The notes under the pieces: generated by a model | Database searches by the model: none | What the model saw: only the letters and a program-made list of their open reading frames with translations | Told to the model about the DNA's origin: nothing | Part shown: one piece after another, positions 10,476 to 19,447 of the stretch | How the letters are laid out: each line of letters opens with the position of its first letter | Numbering within the stretch: position 1 is the stretch's first letter | Position numbers and translations under genes: made by a program | Origin: Bacillota bacterium | Lineage (GTDB): Bacteria; Bacillota; Clostridia; Oscillospirales; Acutalibacteraceae | NCBI GenBank assembly: GCA_021771115.1 | Contig: JAETPP010000003.1 | Coordinates: forward strand, 1-56,789 | Reading direction: 5' to 3' | Length of the DNA: 56,789 bases

Positions 10476-11226
10476 AACAGCCTTTCTGGCGGCATGCCAA
10501 AAAGTGATGGATGAGGGTCGAACAAAACAGGGGATCGGCACTCTGGGAGAAAAGACCCTTCACGCGGTGCTGAAGCACTATTTTGATCCTGTGGAAGAGC
10601 ACCACGAGATCCGTGTGGGCTCTTATGTGGCGGATATTCGAAACGCGGAAGGGATCTTTGAGATCCAAACGCGCGGCTTTGACCGTCTGTGGGGAAAGCT
10701 GGAAGCCTTTTTGCCGGAAGCTCCTGTTACGGTGATCTATCCTGTTCCCACCATAAAATGGCTTTCCTGGCTGGAGGAGGACGGAACAGCCTCGCCGAAA
10801 CGGAAAAGCCCGAAGCGTTACGGCGCGGCGGAGATCCTGCCGGAGCTCTATAAGCTCAAGCCCTGGCTGGGACGGCGGGAGCTCCGGTTCTGCGTACTGC
10901 TTCTTGAGGTGGAGGAATACCGGCTGAAAAACGGCTGGAGTGAAGACGGAAAACGAGGGGCCACTCGCTTTGAAAGGCTGCCGGTAGATCTGCTGGATGA
11001 GGTTTGGCTGTGCTCTCCGGCGGATTATTTGAGCTTGGTTCCGGAAGGCCTGCCGGCAGAATTTACGGTAAAGCAATACGCGAAGGCCTCCGGGCTCTCC
11101 GGGAAGAAGGCCTCTGTGGCGGTGAATGTACTGTTTTCCATAGGCACTTTGCAGCGTGTGGGAAAACAGAAAAACGCCTACCTGTATAAACGGAATTGTG
11201 AGGAAAACAATGAGCGGTTACACTGA
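10468..11226 (+). CDS. Hypothetical protein with a possible divergent PD-(D/E)XK nuclease-like core and C-terminal winged-helix-like segment
   Basis: ATG at 10468 overlaps the preceding stop. GEKTLHAVLKHYF...RVGSYVADIRNAEGIFEIQTRGF resembles E...D-I...E-x-(K/Q) topology; C-terminus TVKQYAKASGLSGKKASVAVNVLFSIGTLQRVGKQKNAYLY. Confidence 0.65.
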   Translation: MDKTAFLAACQKVMDEGRTKQGIGTLGEKTLHAVLKHYFDPVEEHHEIRVGSYVADIRNAEGIFEIQTRGFDRLWGKLEAFLPEAPVTVIYPVPTIKWLSWLEEDGTASPKRKSPKRYGAAEILPELYKLKPWLGRRELRFCVLLLEVEEYRLKNGWSEDGKRGATRFERLPVDLLDEVWLCSPADYLSLVPEGLPAEFTVKQYAKASGLSGKKASVAVNVLFSIGTLQRVGKQKNAYLYKRNCEENNERLH

Positions 11227-12361
11227 GGTGATCCTTCAGGCGCTGGTGTTCTTTCCATTGGCTGCCGCATTGATCACACTGCCTTTTGTCATTCATCATT
11301 ATCGGAAATTCGGAAGCATTACCTTTCCCCGTGTCTTCCTGGTGTACTCCTTTGTACTTTACCTGATGTGCGCCTACTTTCTGGTGATCTTACCTTTGCC
11401 GGATCGGGCGGAAGTGGCAAAGCTGACTTCGCCTACTGTGCAGCTGGTTCCCTTCAGCTTTTTTCGGGAGCTTCCCCGGGAAACCGATTTCCGGCTGGCT
11501 GAGGCCTCTACATGGCTTCCGGCGTTGGCAAGCAATTTTACGCTGCAATTTGTATTTAATATTGCCTTATTGTTCCCCCTGGGATTTTATCTGCGCTACT
11601 ATTTTCGCAGAAAGGCGTTGGGTACGGCGATCGTCTGCTTTTGTGTCAGCCTGTTCTTTGAGCTGACGCAGCTTTCCGGACTGTATGGGATCTATCCGCG
11701 CCCTTACCGGCTTTTCGATGTGGATGACCTGCTCTGCAACACCCTGGGCGGCTTGCTGGGGTATCTGGTGACAGGGGCTTTTTTGAAGCTTCTGCCGGAT
11801 CGGGACAAAATCGACGAGCGTTCTTACCAAAAGGGTATGCGTGTCACATTCCCGCGAAGGCTGCTTTCCTTCTGCGTGGATATGCTGTTTGTTTCTCTGC
11901 TTTCCTGGCCGGTAGGGCTGGGGCTGTCCTTTATTTCTTTAGAAAGATACGCTTTTGCGGCTGCCTATCTTTTCTATTTTGTTTTGCTGCAGTGGCTCTG
12001 GAAAGGAAAAAGCCTGGGAAAACGGCTGACAAAGATCTGTGTGGTGGACGAAAACGGCCACGCGCCCTCGCTGGGTAAATTGACGCTGCGGTATGGCTTT
12101 CTTTGTGCGGCGGCCGCGGCTTTTTCTCTGCTTTCTGATTTGCTTTCCGGTTTTTCTGACTATGCGCTGTTTGGCGCTTTCCTGCAAATCGGAATAACGC
12201 TGGGAGTCCTGCTGTGGTTTTTGGTGGATACTATTCAGAATCACAATTCCGTTTCCGGCAGGGATTATTTGCATGGAAGGCTTTCCAAAACAAAGCTTTC
12301 CAGTACCGTCCGGCGGGAGCCGAAGTCAGACGATTTTTCCGATGGAATACCTGGCGCTTAA
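11210..12361 (+). CDS. VanZ-like / RDD domain fusion membrane protein
   Basis: N-terminal VanZ-like segment (FNIALLFPLGFYLRYYF...FFELTQLSG...RLFDVDDLLCNTLGGLLGYL) followed by an RDD-like segment (PRRLLSFCVDMLFVSLLSW...WKGKSLGKRLTKICVVDENG). Confidence 0.82.
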   Translation: MSGYTEVILQALVFFPLAAALITLPFVIHHYRKFGSITFPRVFLVYSFVLYLMCAYFLVILPLPDRAEVAKLTSPTVQLVPFSFFRELPRETDFRLAEASTWLPALASNFTLQFVFNIALLFPLGFYLRYYFRRKALGTAIVCFCVSLFFELTQLSGLYGIYPRPYRLFDVDDLLCNTLGGLLGYLVTGAFLKLLPDRDKIDERSYQKGMRVTFPRRLLSFCVDMLFVSLLSWPVGLGLSFISLERYAFAAAYLFYFVLLQWLWKGKSLGKRLTKICVVDENGHAPSLGKLTLRYGFLCAAAAAFSLLSDLLSGFSDYALFGAFLQIGITLGVLLWFLVDTIQNHNSVSGRDYLHGRLSKTKLSSTVRREPKSDDFSDGIPGA

Positions 12362-13609
12362 GAGTGCCCAGTTTTGCGCGAAGGGACGCATAATGTTCCA
12401 ATAGCCGCCGCCGCGCAGGGAAAATTCATCCATCAGGTTAAATTTTCCCTCAATGCTCCGCACATCTTCAAACCAGACTACATGCTTTTGGTTTGCGTAT
12501 CCCCGATAGTCAAAGGTGGGGGAGTATGCGGTGCCGTCAAATTGGATCGCCACGTTGTTCCTCTGGGCGATCTCTACTGCGTACTCGTTGCCGATGGCGG
12601 TGGCCCTTGTGATCCCCCGCTCAAAGGGAAGGATCCAGTCATAGCCGTAATTTGGTATTCCCATCATAATTTTTTCCGGAGGGATAGCGGAAACGCCGTA
12701 TTCTATTACTTTTCTCACCTGGTTTAAGGGCGCTACAGCCATGGGCGGGCCATAGGTATAGCCCCATTCATAGGTCATCAGCAGCACCGTGTCAGCCAGT
12801 GCTCCGATCGCCGCGTAATCGTGAGATTCGTAGAGAAGCCCCGCCTGTCCGGCCGAGGATTTTGGGGCCAGATCCACGTTGACAAAAAAGCCCTCCGCAT
12901 GTATCCGTTCAATAGCGCGGCGCAGAAAGTTCTGGAAATTTCCCGCGTCCTCCGGCGCCACATACTCAAAATCGATATCCAGCCCTAAATAGCCTTTTTC
13001 CTTCATCACCGCCACGATCTGGTCCAGCAGCTTATCCTGCAGGGGAATATCCCGAAACAGCAGGCTGGCCCGCTGTCCGCTGAAGTTGCCGTCCTCTGTG
13101 ATGGAAGAAAGCAGCATGACAGGGGCCACCCTATATTCATAGGCCATGTTGATCATTTCCTGGTCGTCTATGGGGATCAATTCTCCTGTTTCCGTGAAGC
13201 CGTATCCGAAAATCGTAAGATAGCTGAGATAGGGCAGGGAGCGCCGCAGAATATCCCTGCGAATATAGGGGTAAGCATAGCCGTTTAGAAAGATTTCTCT
13301 AAGCTTTGGATCCTGAAAGTAGATCACAATGTTTTGGCCTGCCATGAGATAGGAAGAAAAAATCAGCTCGGGATTATTTTGAAGCAGCTCGATCTCCGAC
13401 ACGGAAAATTGCGCCGCAATGGTTTCCAGAGTGTCTCCCGGCTTTACGGTATACACAAGCTCCGGAATGAGAATGAGCAGTGCCTGGCCTACAGGCAGCT
13501 GCTGGAGATTTCTTATGCCGTTGTCACTGATGATCCGGCTGGCGGACACGCCATATTGACGGGCCAATCTCCATACGGTATCTCCTGGCCTGACTGTGTG
13601 GATCACCAT
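12326..13609 (-). CDS. LysM-domain glycoside hydrolase family 18 protein (SleL/YaaH-like spore cortex/germination enzyme)
   Basis: Two LysM repeats (HTVRPGDTVWRLARQYGVSASRIISDNGI; YTVKPGDTLETIAAQFSVSEIELLQNNP) and GH18 core YLGLDIDFEYVAPED, YEWGYTYGPPM. ATG at 13609 preferred over the longer track ORF. Confidence 0.9.
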   Translation of the reverse strand: MVIHTVRPGDTVWRLARQYGVSASRIISDNGIRNLQQLPVGQALLILIPELVYTVKPGDTLETIAAQFSVSEIELLQNNPELIFSSYLMAGQNIVIYFQDPKLREIFLNGYAYPYIRRDILRRSLPYLSYLTIFGYGFTETGELIPIDDQEMINMAYEYRVAPVMLLSSITEDGNFSGQRASLLFRDIPLQDKLLDQIVAVMKEKGYLGLDIDFEYVAPEDAGNFQNFLRRAIERIHAEGFFVNVDLAPKSSAGQAGLLYESHDYAAIGALADTVLLMTYEWGYTYGPPMAVAPLNQVRKVIEYGVSAIPPEKIMMGIPNYGYDWILPFERGITRATAIGNEYAVEIAQRNNVAIQFDGTAYSPTFDYRGYANQKHVVWFEDVRSIEGKFNLMDEFSLRGGGYWNIMRPFAQNWALLSARYSIGKIV

Positions 13610-13752
13610 ACCGTAAACCTTCTTTCTATAAAAACTCTGTCCAAAAGTATGCGGGCAGAGAATCTGGTATGCAAAAGACATTTCCAGGTTGCGGGATCTT
13701 TTCTTTTCCTGTATAATTTAGGTATATTTTTCTGAGCGAAGGAGCGTACAGT

Positions 13753-14025
13753 ATGGAAGCAGAAACGATGGATCTACAGAAGCTGACCTTTTTTACGGAG
13801 GGAAACACCTTTACCGGCAGCAGGACAAAAGACCCTAAAACCGGTGCGCTGCTTCGGTATCTTGTATATCCCGATCGGGAAAATGAGAAGCTGATTGCCT
13901 ATGGGTGGACAACAGATGTCTGCTTTGAAAAGGCAAAAGAGCGGCAGGAGGCGTCTTTCCCTCTCAGTGAGCAGGGACTTTCCGAAATACAAGCCTGGCT
14001 TCAGGAGCAGTATCGCGCTATTTGA
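13753..14025 (+). CDS. Hypothetical protein (90 aa)
   Basis: ATG with upstream GAAGGAG SD-like sequence; acidic small protein, no family recognised. Confidence 0.55.
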   Translation: MEAETMDLQKLTFFTEGNTFTGSRTKDPKTGALLRYLVYPDRENEKLIAYGWTTDVCFEKAKERQEASFPLSEQGLSEIQAWLQEQYRAI

Positions 14026-14202
14026 GAAGCGGCATTGTTTCCAGTGAGAGCCGCGGAACAGAAAAGCAAAAGCTTCTGAAAAATTACTGGGATTTTAAGT
14101 TGTTGACAATTGCCGACTTTATCATTTCATTTACATCTGCTGAAGTGCTGCTGTTACGACGCCAAAGTGGACTTCTAAGCGAAAGGGTTTTCTGTTCTCG
14201 AC

Positions 14203-14229
14203 CGCCGGGGCAATGCTCCGGCGTTTTTT
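14203..14229 (+). terminator. Rho-independent terminator
   Basis: CGCCGGggcaatgctCCGGCG followed by TTTTTT; about 180 bp beyond the nearest upstream stop. Confidence 0.8.
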
Positions 14230-14310
14230 GCAGAATTGTTTTTCGCGTGATTTGGCGCCGTTCTTTGTGAAGGATATTTTCTGCTGTTTTTGAGTTTCCT
14301 GAATTTACGT

Positions 14311-14339
14311 TTGATTCCGCGTGAAAGTTGCGGTATAAT
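14311..14339 (+). promoter_or_regulatory. Putative sigma-A promoter upstream of nfnA
   Basis: TTGATT-N17-TATAAT; the -10 forms the start of an inverted repeat. Confidence 0.6.
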
Positions 14340-14364
14340 ATCCGCAAAGGGCGCGGATATTATA
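14334..14364. repeat. Inverted repeat overlapping the -10 box
   Basis: TATAATATCCGC-N7-GCGGATATTATA, 12-bp perfect arms. Confidence 0.85.
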
Positions 14365-14419
14365 AGATTTAAATTTGTCCCGCCCAGTTCTTCGCTTTGC
14401 TCAGACGGGCGATGGACAC

Positions 14420-14455
14420 ATTATACCAACGCGCCTTTGGCGCTTATGGTATAAT
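14420..14455. repeat. Palindrome with TATAAT at the arm ends
   Basis: ATTATACCA-ac-GCGCC-ttt-GGCGC-tta-TGGTATAAT. Confidence 0.85.
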
Positions 14456-14491
14456 ACTTGACAATTAAGTTCCTGACAAGGAGTAAGCGCT

Positions 14492-15343
14492 ATGTATAAA
14501 ATCGTAAGTAAAAAAGAATTAAATCCCACAGTGACCAAAATGGAGATCGAGGCTCCTTTCGTCGCTGCCAAAGCAGAGCCCGGCCAGTTTATCATTCTGC
14601 GCGTGGATGAGGAAGGCGAGCGTATCCCTCTTACGGTGGCCGGCTATGACCGCCAGAAGGGCACCGTTGATATTATTTTCCAAATTGTCGGCGCTACCAC
14701 GGAAAAGCTGAATCATCTTGAGGAAGGCGATTCTCTTCACGACTTTGTAGGTCCGCTGGGGGTAGCTACCCATACCGAGGGCTTGAAAAAGGTCTGTATT
14801 GTCGGCGGTGGCGTCGGCTGCGCGATCGCTCTGCCCATTGCGCAGAAGCTGCACGATATGGGCTGTGATGTGACCTCTGTGATCGGCTTCCGCTCCAAGG
14901 ATCTTCTCATTTTGGAGGATGAGTTCCGTGCCGCTTCCAGCCGTCTGTTTGTCATGACAGATGACGGTTCCTATGGCAGGGAAGGCAATGTGTGTGTTCC
15001 TCTGAATGAAATGTTCGGTGCCGGCGAAACTTTTGATGAGGTGATCACCATTGGCCCGCTGATCATGATGAAGTTTGTTGTGGCTGCTACCAAGCCCACT
15101 GGAATTCCTTGCACAGTGTCCATGAATCCCATTATGATCGATGGCACCGGTATGTGCGGCGGCTGTCGTTTGACGCTGAATCAGGACGGCAAAAAGGTGA
15201 CAAAGTTTGCCTGTGTGGACGGCCCCGATTTCAACGGCTATGAGGTGGATTTTGATGAGGCTATGTCCCGAGGCGCCATGTACCACGATTTTGAGCGGCA
15301 TGCTTATGAGGAAACCTGCAATCTCTTTCAAAACAAAAATTGA
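14492..15343 (+). CDS. nfnA: Sulfide/ferredoxin-NADP reductase FAD/NAD-binding subunit (NfnA-like)
   Basis: MYKIVSKKELNPTVTKMEIEAPFVAAKAEPGQFIILRVDEEGERIPLT, VGGGVGCAIALPIAQ, C-terminal Fe-S motif GTGMCGGCRLTL...KFACVDGPDFNG. Confidence 0.88.
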   Translation: MYKIVSKKELNPTVTKMEIEAPFVAAKAEPGQFIILRVDEEGERIPLTVAGYDRQKGTVDIIFQIVGATTEKLNHLEEGDSLHDFVGPLGVATHTEGLKKVCIVGGGVGCAIALPIAQKLHDMGCDVTSVIGFRSKDLLILEDEFRAASSRLFVMTDDGSYGREGNVCVPLNEMFGAGETFDEVITIGPLIMMKFVVAATKPTGIPCTVSMNPIMIDGTGMCGGCRLTLNQDGKKVTKFACVDGPDFNGYEVDFDEAMSRGAMYHDFERHAYEETCNLFQNKN

Positions 15344-15415
15344 AAACAGCGTTCACACTGCGGAAGTAGGCAAAAAACGCCGCATCCCCAGCTTGAGGAA
15401 AGGAAGATACTAGAA

Positions 15416-16834
15416 ATGCCAGCCAATATGAATCCGAAAAAGAACCCAATGCCCACTCAGGAGGCTGCGGTTCGCGCGCATAACTTCCAGGAGGTTGCCA
15501 CAGGCTATTCCGAAGAGGTTGCCATCGATGAGGCCATGCGGTGCCTGAACTGCAAAAACATGCCCTGTGTCAGCGGCTGCCCGGTCAATGTCCATATTCC
15601 TGAATTTATCGCAAAGATCAAGGAAGGCGATTTTGAGGGCGCTTATCAGATCATCAATATCACCTCCAGCCTGCCCGCCGTATGCGGCCGGGTATGCCCT
15701 CAGGAAACCCAGTGTGAAAGCAAGTGCGTTCGCGGTATCAAGGGCGAGCCAGTAGGCATTGGCCGTCTGGAGCGATTTGTGGCGGATTGGCACAATAGCC
15801 ACGCCACGGAAAAGCCCCAGCCCGTTCCTTCCAACGGACATAGAGTAGCTATCGTCGGTTCCGGCCCCTCCGGCCTGACCTGTGCGGGAGACCTTGCCAA
15901 GAAGGGCTATAAAGTCACCGTGTTTGAAGCGTTACATACCGCCGGCGGCGTGCTGGTATACGGGATCCCCGAGTTCCGTCTGCCGAAGGCCATCGTACAG
16001 CAGGAAGTGGATCACCTGGCGGCAATGGGCGTAGATATGGAAACCAATATTGTCATCGGCAAGACCCTGACGGTAGACGAGCTGTTTGAGCAGGGGTATG
16101 AAGCTGTGTTTATCGGCTCCGGAGCGGGCCTTCCCAACTTTATGGGAATTCCCGGTGAATCCCTGAAGGGCGTATATTCCGCCAATGAGTTCCTGACCCG
16201 CAGCAACCTGATGAAATCCTATCTGGATCATCCCGTCACCCCCATTATGAAGGGCGGCAAGGTGGCCGTGGTAGGCGGCGGAAACGTGGCCATGGACGCC
16301 GCCAGGACCGCTCTCCGTTTGGGCGCGGAAAAGGTCTATATCGTATACCGCCGCTCCCTAGAGGAGCTTCCCGCCCGTAAGGAAGAGGTGGAGCACGCCA
16401 TGGAAGAGGGGATCGATTTCCGCCTGCTCAATAACCCGGTGGAGATCCTGGGTTATGAGAACCCCGATGACCGGCGCGATCCCAAGAATGGCTTTGTGAC
16501 CGGTATGAAGTGCATCAAGATGGAGCTGGGTGAGCCCGATGAAAAGGGACGTCGCCGTCCTGTTCCCGTAGAGGACAGCGAGTTTACCTTGGAGGTGGAT
16601 ACCGTGGTCATGGCGATCGGCACTTCTCCCAACCCGCTGATCAAGTCCACCACTAAGGGTCTGGAGACCCAGAAGTGGGGCGGTATCATTATCAATGAGG
16701 ACACCGGATTGACCAGCCGCGAGGGCGTGTACGCCGGCGGCGATGCCGTGACCGGAGCCGCCACGGTAATTTCCGCCATGGGTGCGGGCAAGCTGGCCGC
16801 TAAGTCCATTGATGAGTACCTGAGCGGTAAATAG
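15416..16834 (+). CDS. nfnB: NADPH-dependent glutamate synthase small-subunit-like protein (NfnB-like)
   Basis: CLNCKNMPCVSGCPVNVHIPEFI, GRVCPQETQCESKCVRG, VAIVGSGPSGLTCAGDLAKKGYKVTVFEA, VAVVGGGNVAMDAARTALRLGA; directly downstream of the nfnA-like gene. Confidence 0.88.
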   Translation: MPANMNPKKNPMPTQEAAVRAHNFQEVATGYSEEVAIDEAMRCLNCKNMPCVSGCPVNVHIPEFIAKIKEGDFEGAYQIINITSSLPAVCGRVCPQETQCESKCVRGIKGEPVGIGRLERFVADWHNSHATEKPQPVPSNGHRVAIVGSGPSGLTCAGDLAKKGYKVTVFEALHTAGGVLVYGIPEFRLPKAIVQQEVDHLAAMGVDMETNIVIGKTLTVDELFEQGYEAVFIGSGAGLPNFMGIPGESLKGVYSANEFLTRSNLMKSYLDHPVTPIMKGGKVAVVGGGNVAMDAARTALRLGAEKVYIVYRRSLEELPARKEEVEHAMEEGIDFRLLNNPVEILGYENPDDRRDPKNGFVTGMKCIKMELGEPDEKGRRRPVPVEDSEFTLEVDTVVMAIGTSPNPLIKSTTKGLETQKWGGIIINEDTGLTSREGVYAGGDAVTGAATVISAMGAGKLAAKSIDEYLSGK

Positions 16835-16840
16835 CATATA

Positions 16841-16904
16841 AAAAAACAGAAACAGAGAAGGTCAAGTATGCACTTTGCCTTCTCTGCTTCTGTTAGAGCT
16901 TTTT
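16841..16904. terminator. Bidirectional terminator
   Basis: AACAGAAACAGAGAAGGtcaa...TTTGCCTTCTCTGCTTCTGTT followed by agagcTTTTTT. Confidence 0.75.
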
Positions 16905-17189
16905 TCAATACGGTAAATATATCAGGCAGGTACCGCCGGCCAAAAGACTTACGAAATTTCCCACTAAGGCGAACAAGGCCGCCCGCTTTTTGGAATGCTC
17001 CTTCAACAGAGCGCAAAGGGAAATGAGCTCTGTCAGAAATACCGCAATTTCAATCGAAGCGTAAAAGAACAGCAGGTAAGCTGTGGATATTTCTGATATC
17101 CCTTGCTGAAAGAAAAGGAAGTTGAGTCCCGCTTGCGTGATCCCATTGACTAGAAAAAATGATCCAGTTCCTTTTGCTGCGATACCCAA
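16905..17189 (-). CDS. Small hydrophobic membrane protein, unknown function
   Basis: 94 aa with several hydrophobic segments; convergent with nfnB, shared terminator. Confidence 0.55.
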   Translation of the reverse strand: MGIAAKGTGSFFLVNGITQAGLNFLFFQQGISEISTAYLLFFYASIEIAVFLTELISLCALLKEHSKKRAALFALVGNFVSLLAGGTCLIYLPY

Positions 17190-17210
17190 ACAGCAGAAAC
17201 AGCAGGCCTT

Positions 17211-17678
17211 CTATAAATATTTTTCGCTCCAATCACAGGCTGAAGCAATAAGGCGGGCCAACCGCTCCATAATTTCGGCATCTTCTTTCGTAAAACGAGA
17301 GGGGAGAGGGCTGTCGAGGTCCAAAACCCCTAGAACTCTGCCGGAAGGCTCCAATAAGGGAACAACAAGCTCGGAACGGCTGGCGCTGTCACAGGCAATG
17401 TGGCCTGGAAATTCATGCACATCCGGCACAAGAAGTGTTCTTCTTTCTGCTGCGGCCGTGCCGCAGACGCCCTTTCCAAAAGGAATATGAATGCAGGCGG
17501 GCTTCCCCTGAAAGGGTCCCAGCAGAAGCTCGTTCCCAGTCGCAAGATAAAAACCGGCCCAGTTGATATCCTCCAGGCTTTCCCAAAGCAGAGCGGAAAG
17601 GTTTGCCAAGTTGGGAATGAGGCTTCGTTCTCCCTCCACCAGGGCTTCTGCCTGGCGCAGCAGGTGAAGATAAAACAA
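17211..17678 (-). CDS. GAF-domain protein, free methionine-R-sulfoxide reductase type
   Basis: INWAGFYLATGNELLLGPFQGKPACIHIPFGKGVCGTAAAERRTLLVPDVHEFPGHIACDSASRSELVVPL matches the fRMsr family including its Cys positions. Confidence 0.9.
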   Translation of the reverse strand: MFYLHLLRQAEALVEGERSLIPNLANLSALLWESLEDINWAGFYLATGNELLLGPFQGKPACIHIPFGKGVCGTAAAERRTLLVPDVHEFPGHIACDSASRSELVVPLLEPSGRVLGVLDLDSPLPSRFTKEDAEIMERLARLIASACDWSEKYL

Positions 17679-17710
17679 AATAACTTCCTCCGATCTCTTT
17701 TTTCATTTTA

Positions 17711-18562
17711 TTAAGGCAAGTTCTGTCCGATTTTTCCCTCTGCCCGGCTTTTGCCGCGGTATTCCATGGGAGTCATGCCGTGATACCGGCGGAAAATGCG
17801 AAAGAAGGTGCGCTGGCTTTCAAAGCCGGATTCTTCTCCTATTTCCGTAACGGAAAGCTCCGTCCCCTGCAGCAGGGCCTGGGCGTGGGAAAGGCGAATA
17901 TGGGCCAGATAAGCGGGAAAGCTTTGTCCGATTTTTTCGGAAAATACATGAGAGAGCCTTCCGGGACTGATGCCCACACCCTTTGCCAGCGCGGCCAGGG
18001 TCAAAGGTTCCTGATAATGGGCATTTACGTAATTGGCGATCTGCCAAATCAGATCCTGGTGATGGTCGCCCCGCTTCTTGTGCAGCTCCAGCTCCGGCAG
18101 AGCCCGGGCCAAAATGAGCTGGATCAGAGGGGCGTAAACGGCTTCATCCGGCTCAGGCTTTCCACGCTCTTTCACAAGCTCTTCTACAGCATAAGCAATA
18201 TTGGGATGCGCTTTTGTCAAAAAGGGAGAGGCGGGGTAGAAGCGCAGCAGAGAGTCCAAGTGTCCTCCTGTATAGGAAGGGTCGGCGATCAGCATGGTGA
18301 TCGAAGCGCCCTCCGCCGTGCTTTGATAGCTGTGTATCTGGTTGGGAAAAATCACGGCAAGGCCGCCTGCCCGCAGCACAGCGGTGCAGTTTCCCGCCGT
18401 GACCTCCGCCGAGCCGCTGTTCACAAAAAGCAATTCCAGCTGAGAATGGAGATGGGGCGGAAAAGAAAAGCCCGGGCAGGAGACAGCATGGAACCGCTCC
18501 GTACGGTTTTCAAAAAACGCATGGCGTTCCATCTGCTGTTCTCCTTTCCTGGGCTGTATCAC
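17711..18562 (-). CDS. AraC-family transcriptional regulator (cupin N-domain)
   Basis: N-terminal PPHLHSQLELLFVNSGSAEVT; C-terminal HTH LTLAALAKGVGISPGRLSHVFSEKIGQSFPAYLAHIRLSHAQALL...TEIGEESGFESQRTFFRIFRRYHGMTPMEYR. Confidence 0.93.
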   Translation of the reverse strand: MIQPRKGEQQMERHAFFENRTERFHAVSCPGFSFPPHLHSQLELLFVNSGSAEVTAGNCTAVLRAGGLAVIFPNQIHSYQSTAEGASITMLIADPSYTGGHLDSLLRFYPASPFLTKAHPNIAYAVEELVKERGKPEPDEAVYAPLIQLILARALPELELHKKRGDHHQDLIWQIANYVNAHYQEPLTLAALAKGVGISPGRLSHVFSEKIGQSFPAYLAHIRLSHAQALLQGTELSVTEIGEESGFESQRTFFRIFRRYHGMTPMEYRGKSRAEGKIGQNLP

Positions 18563-18569
18563 GCCGGCC

Positions 18570-19394
18570 TTAGATGCCTAAAACATCCCTCAGATAAATG
18601 CGGGAAACCTCCGCTGAATGGAAATTACATACCTCGGGCCGGTCAAGCTCCACACAGAGAACTCCGTCATAGCCCACTTCCTCCAGGGCTGCCTTTACGG
18701 CGGGGAAATCCACTGTGCCGTGGCCCAGGGCTCTGAAGGAGGCCATTTTATCCCGGCCCTCCGCCTTGGAAAGAGCATAGGTGTCCACATCCTTCAAATG
18801 CATATAGGCGATGCGGCTGCCATACTGGCGGATCAGTGCCGCCGGATCGATGCCAGCCAGGGTAGTGTGGGCGGTATCAAAGCAGAAGGAAACAAGCTCC
18901 GGGTCGGTATGAGCTGCAAAATAATCGATATCGCTTTGGCTGAACACGCAGGTGCCATAATGGGGATGGAAGCATACGGTAACGCCCTTTTGCTTTGCGT
19001 AGGCTCCCAGCTTGTTTGCAATCTCACAAATCGTATCGAGCATTGCAGGGTCGGTAGGCCGTTCAAAGGGGGCTTCGCCAAACCCGCCATGCTGACAGTT
19101 GTACCAGGCGCCCCCAATGGCGGCTAAGAAATCCACCTGCTCCATAGCGGTTTTCAAAGAGCTTTCCACATCGAGAGTGAAATGGCCATAGAGATTTACC
19201 AGCTTCACGCCGCAGGAATCAGCCAGCTGTTTCAGCTCGCTGGGGTCATCCTTGTAATAATCCCGCAGGAAAGCGAAATTTTCCACGATATCATAGCCCA
19301 GGAACTTGCATTCCTGGAAGCTTTGCTTTAATTGCTGCTTTGCCGTTTCCTCATCGCCGTGGATCCAGGTCCATCCTGTATAGGCTGCTTTCAT
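18570..19394 (-). CDS. Sugar phosphate isomerase/epimerase (xylose isomerase-like TIM barrel)
   Basis: VCFHPHYGTCVFSQSDIDYF, FCFDTAHTTLAGIDPAALIRQYGSRIAYMHLKD, VLCVELDRPE. ATG at 19394 chosen. Confidence 0.85.
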   Translation of the reverse strand: MKAAYTGWTWIHGDEETAKQQLKQSFQECKFLGYDIVENFAFLRDYYKDDPSELKQLADSCGVKLVNLYGHFTLDVESSLKTAMEQVDFLAAIGGAWYNCQHGGFGEAPFERPTDPAMLDTICEIANKLGAYAKQKGVTVCFHPHYGTCVFSQSDIDYFAAHTDPELVSFCFDTAHTTLAGIDPAALIRQYGSRIAYMHLKDVDTYALSKAEGRDKMASFRALGHGTVDFPAVKAALEEVGYDGVLCVELDRPEVCNFHSAEVSRIYLRDVLGI

Positions 19395-19447
19395 AATACT
19401 TTCATCCTCTTTCTTAAATGGTAGTATACTATGTTTGCTTTCTAAAA

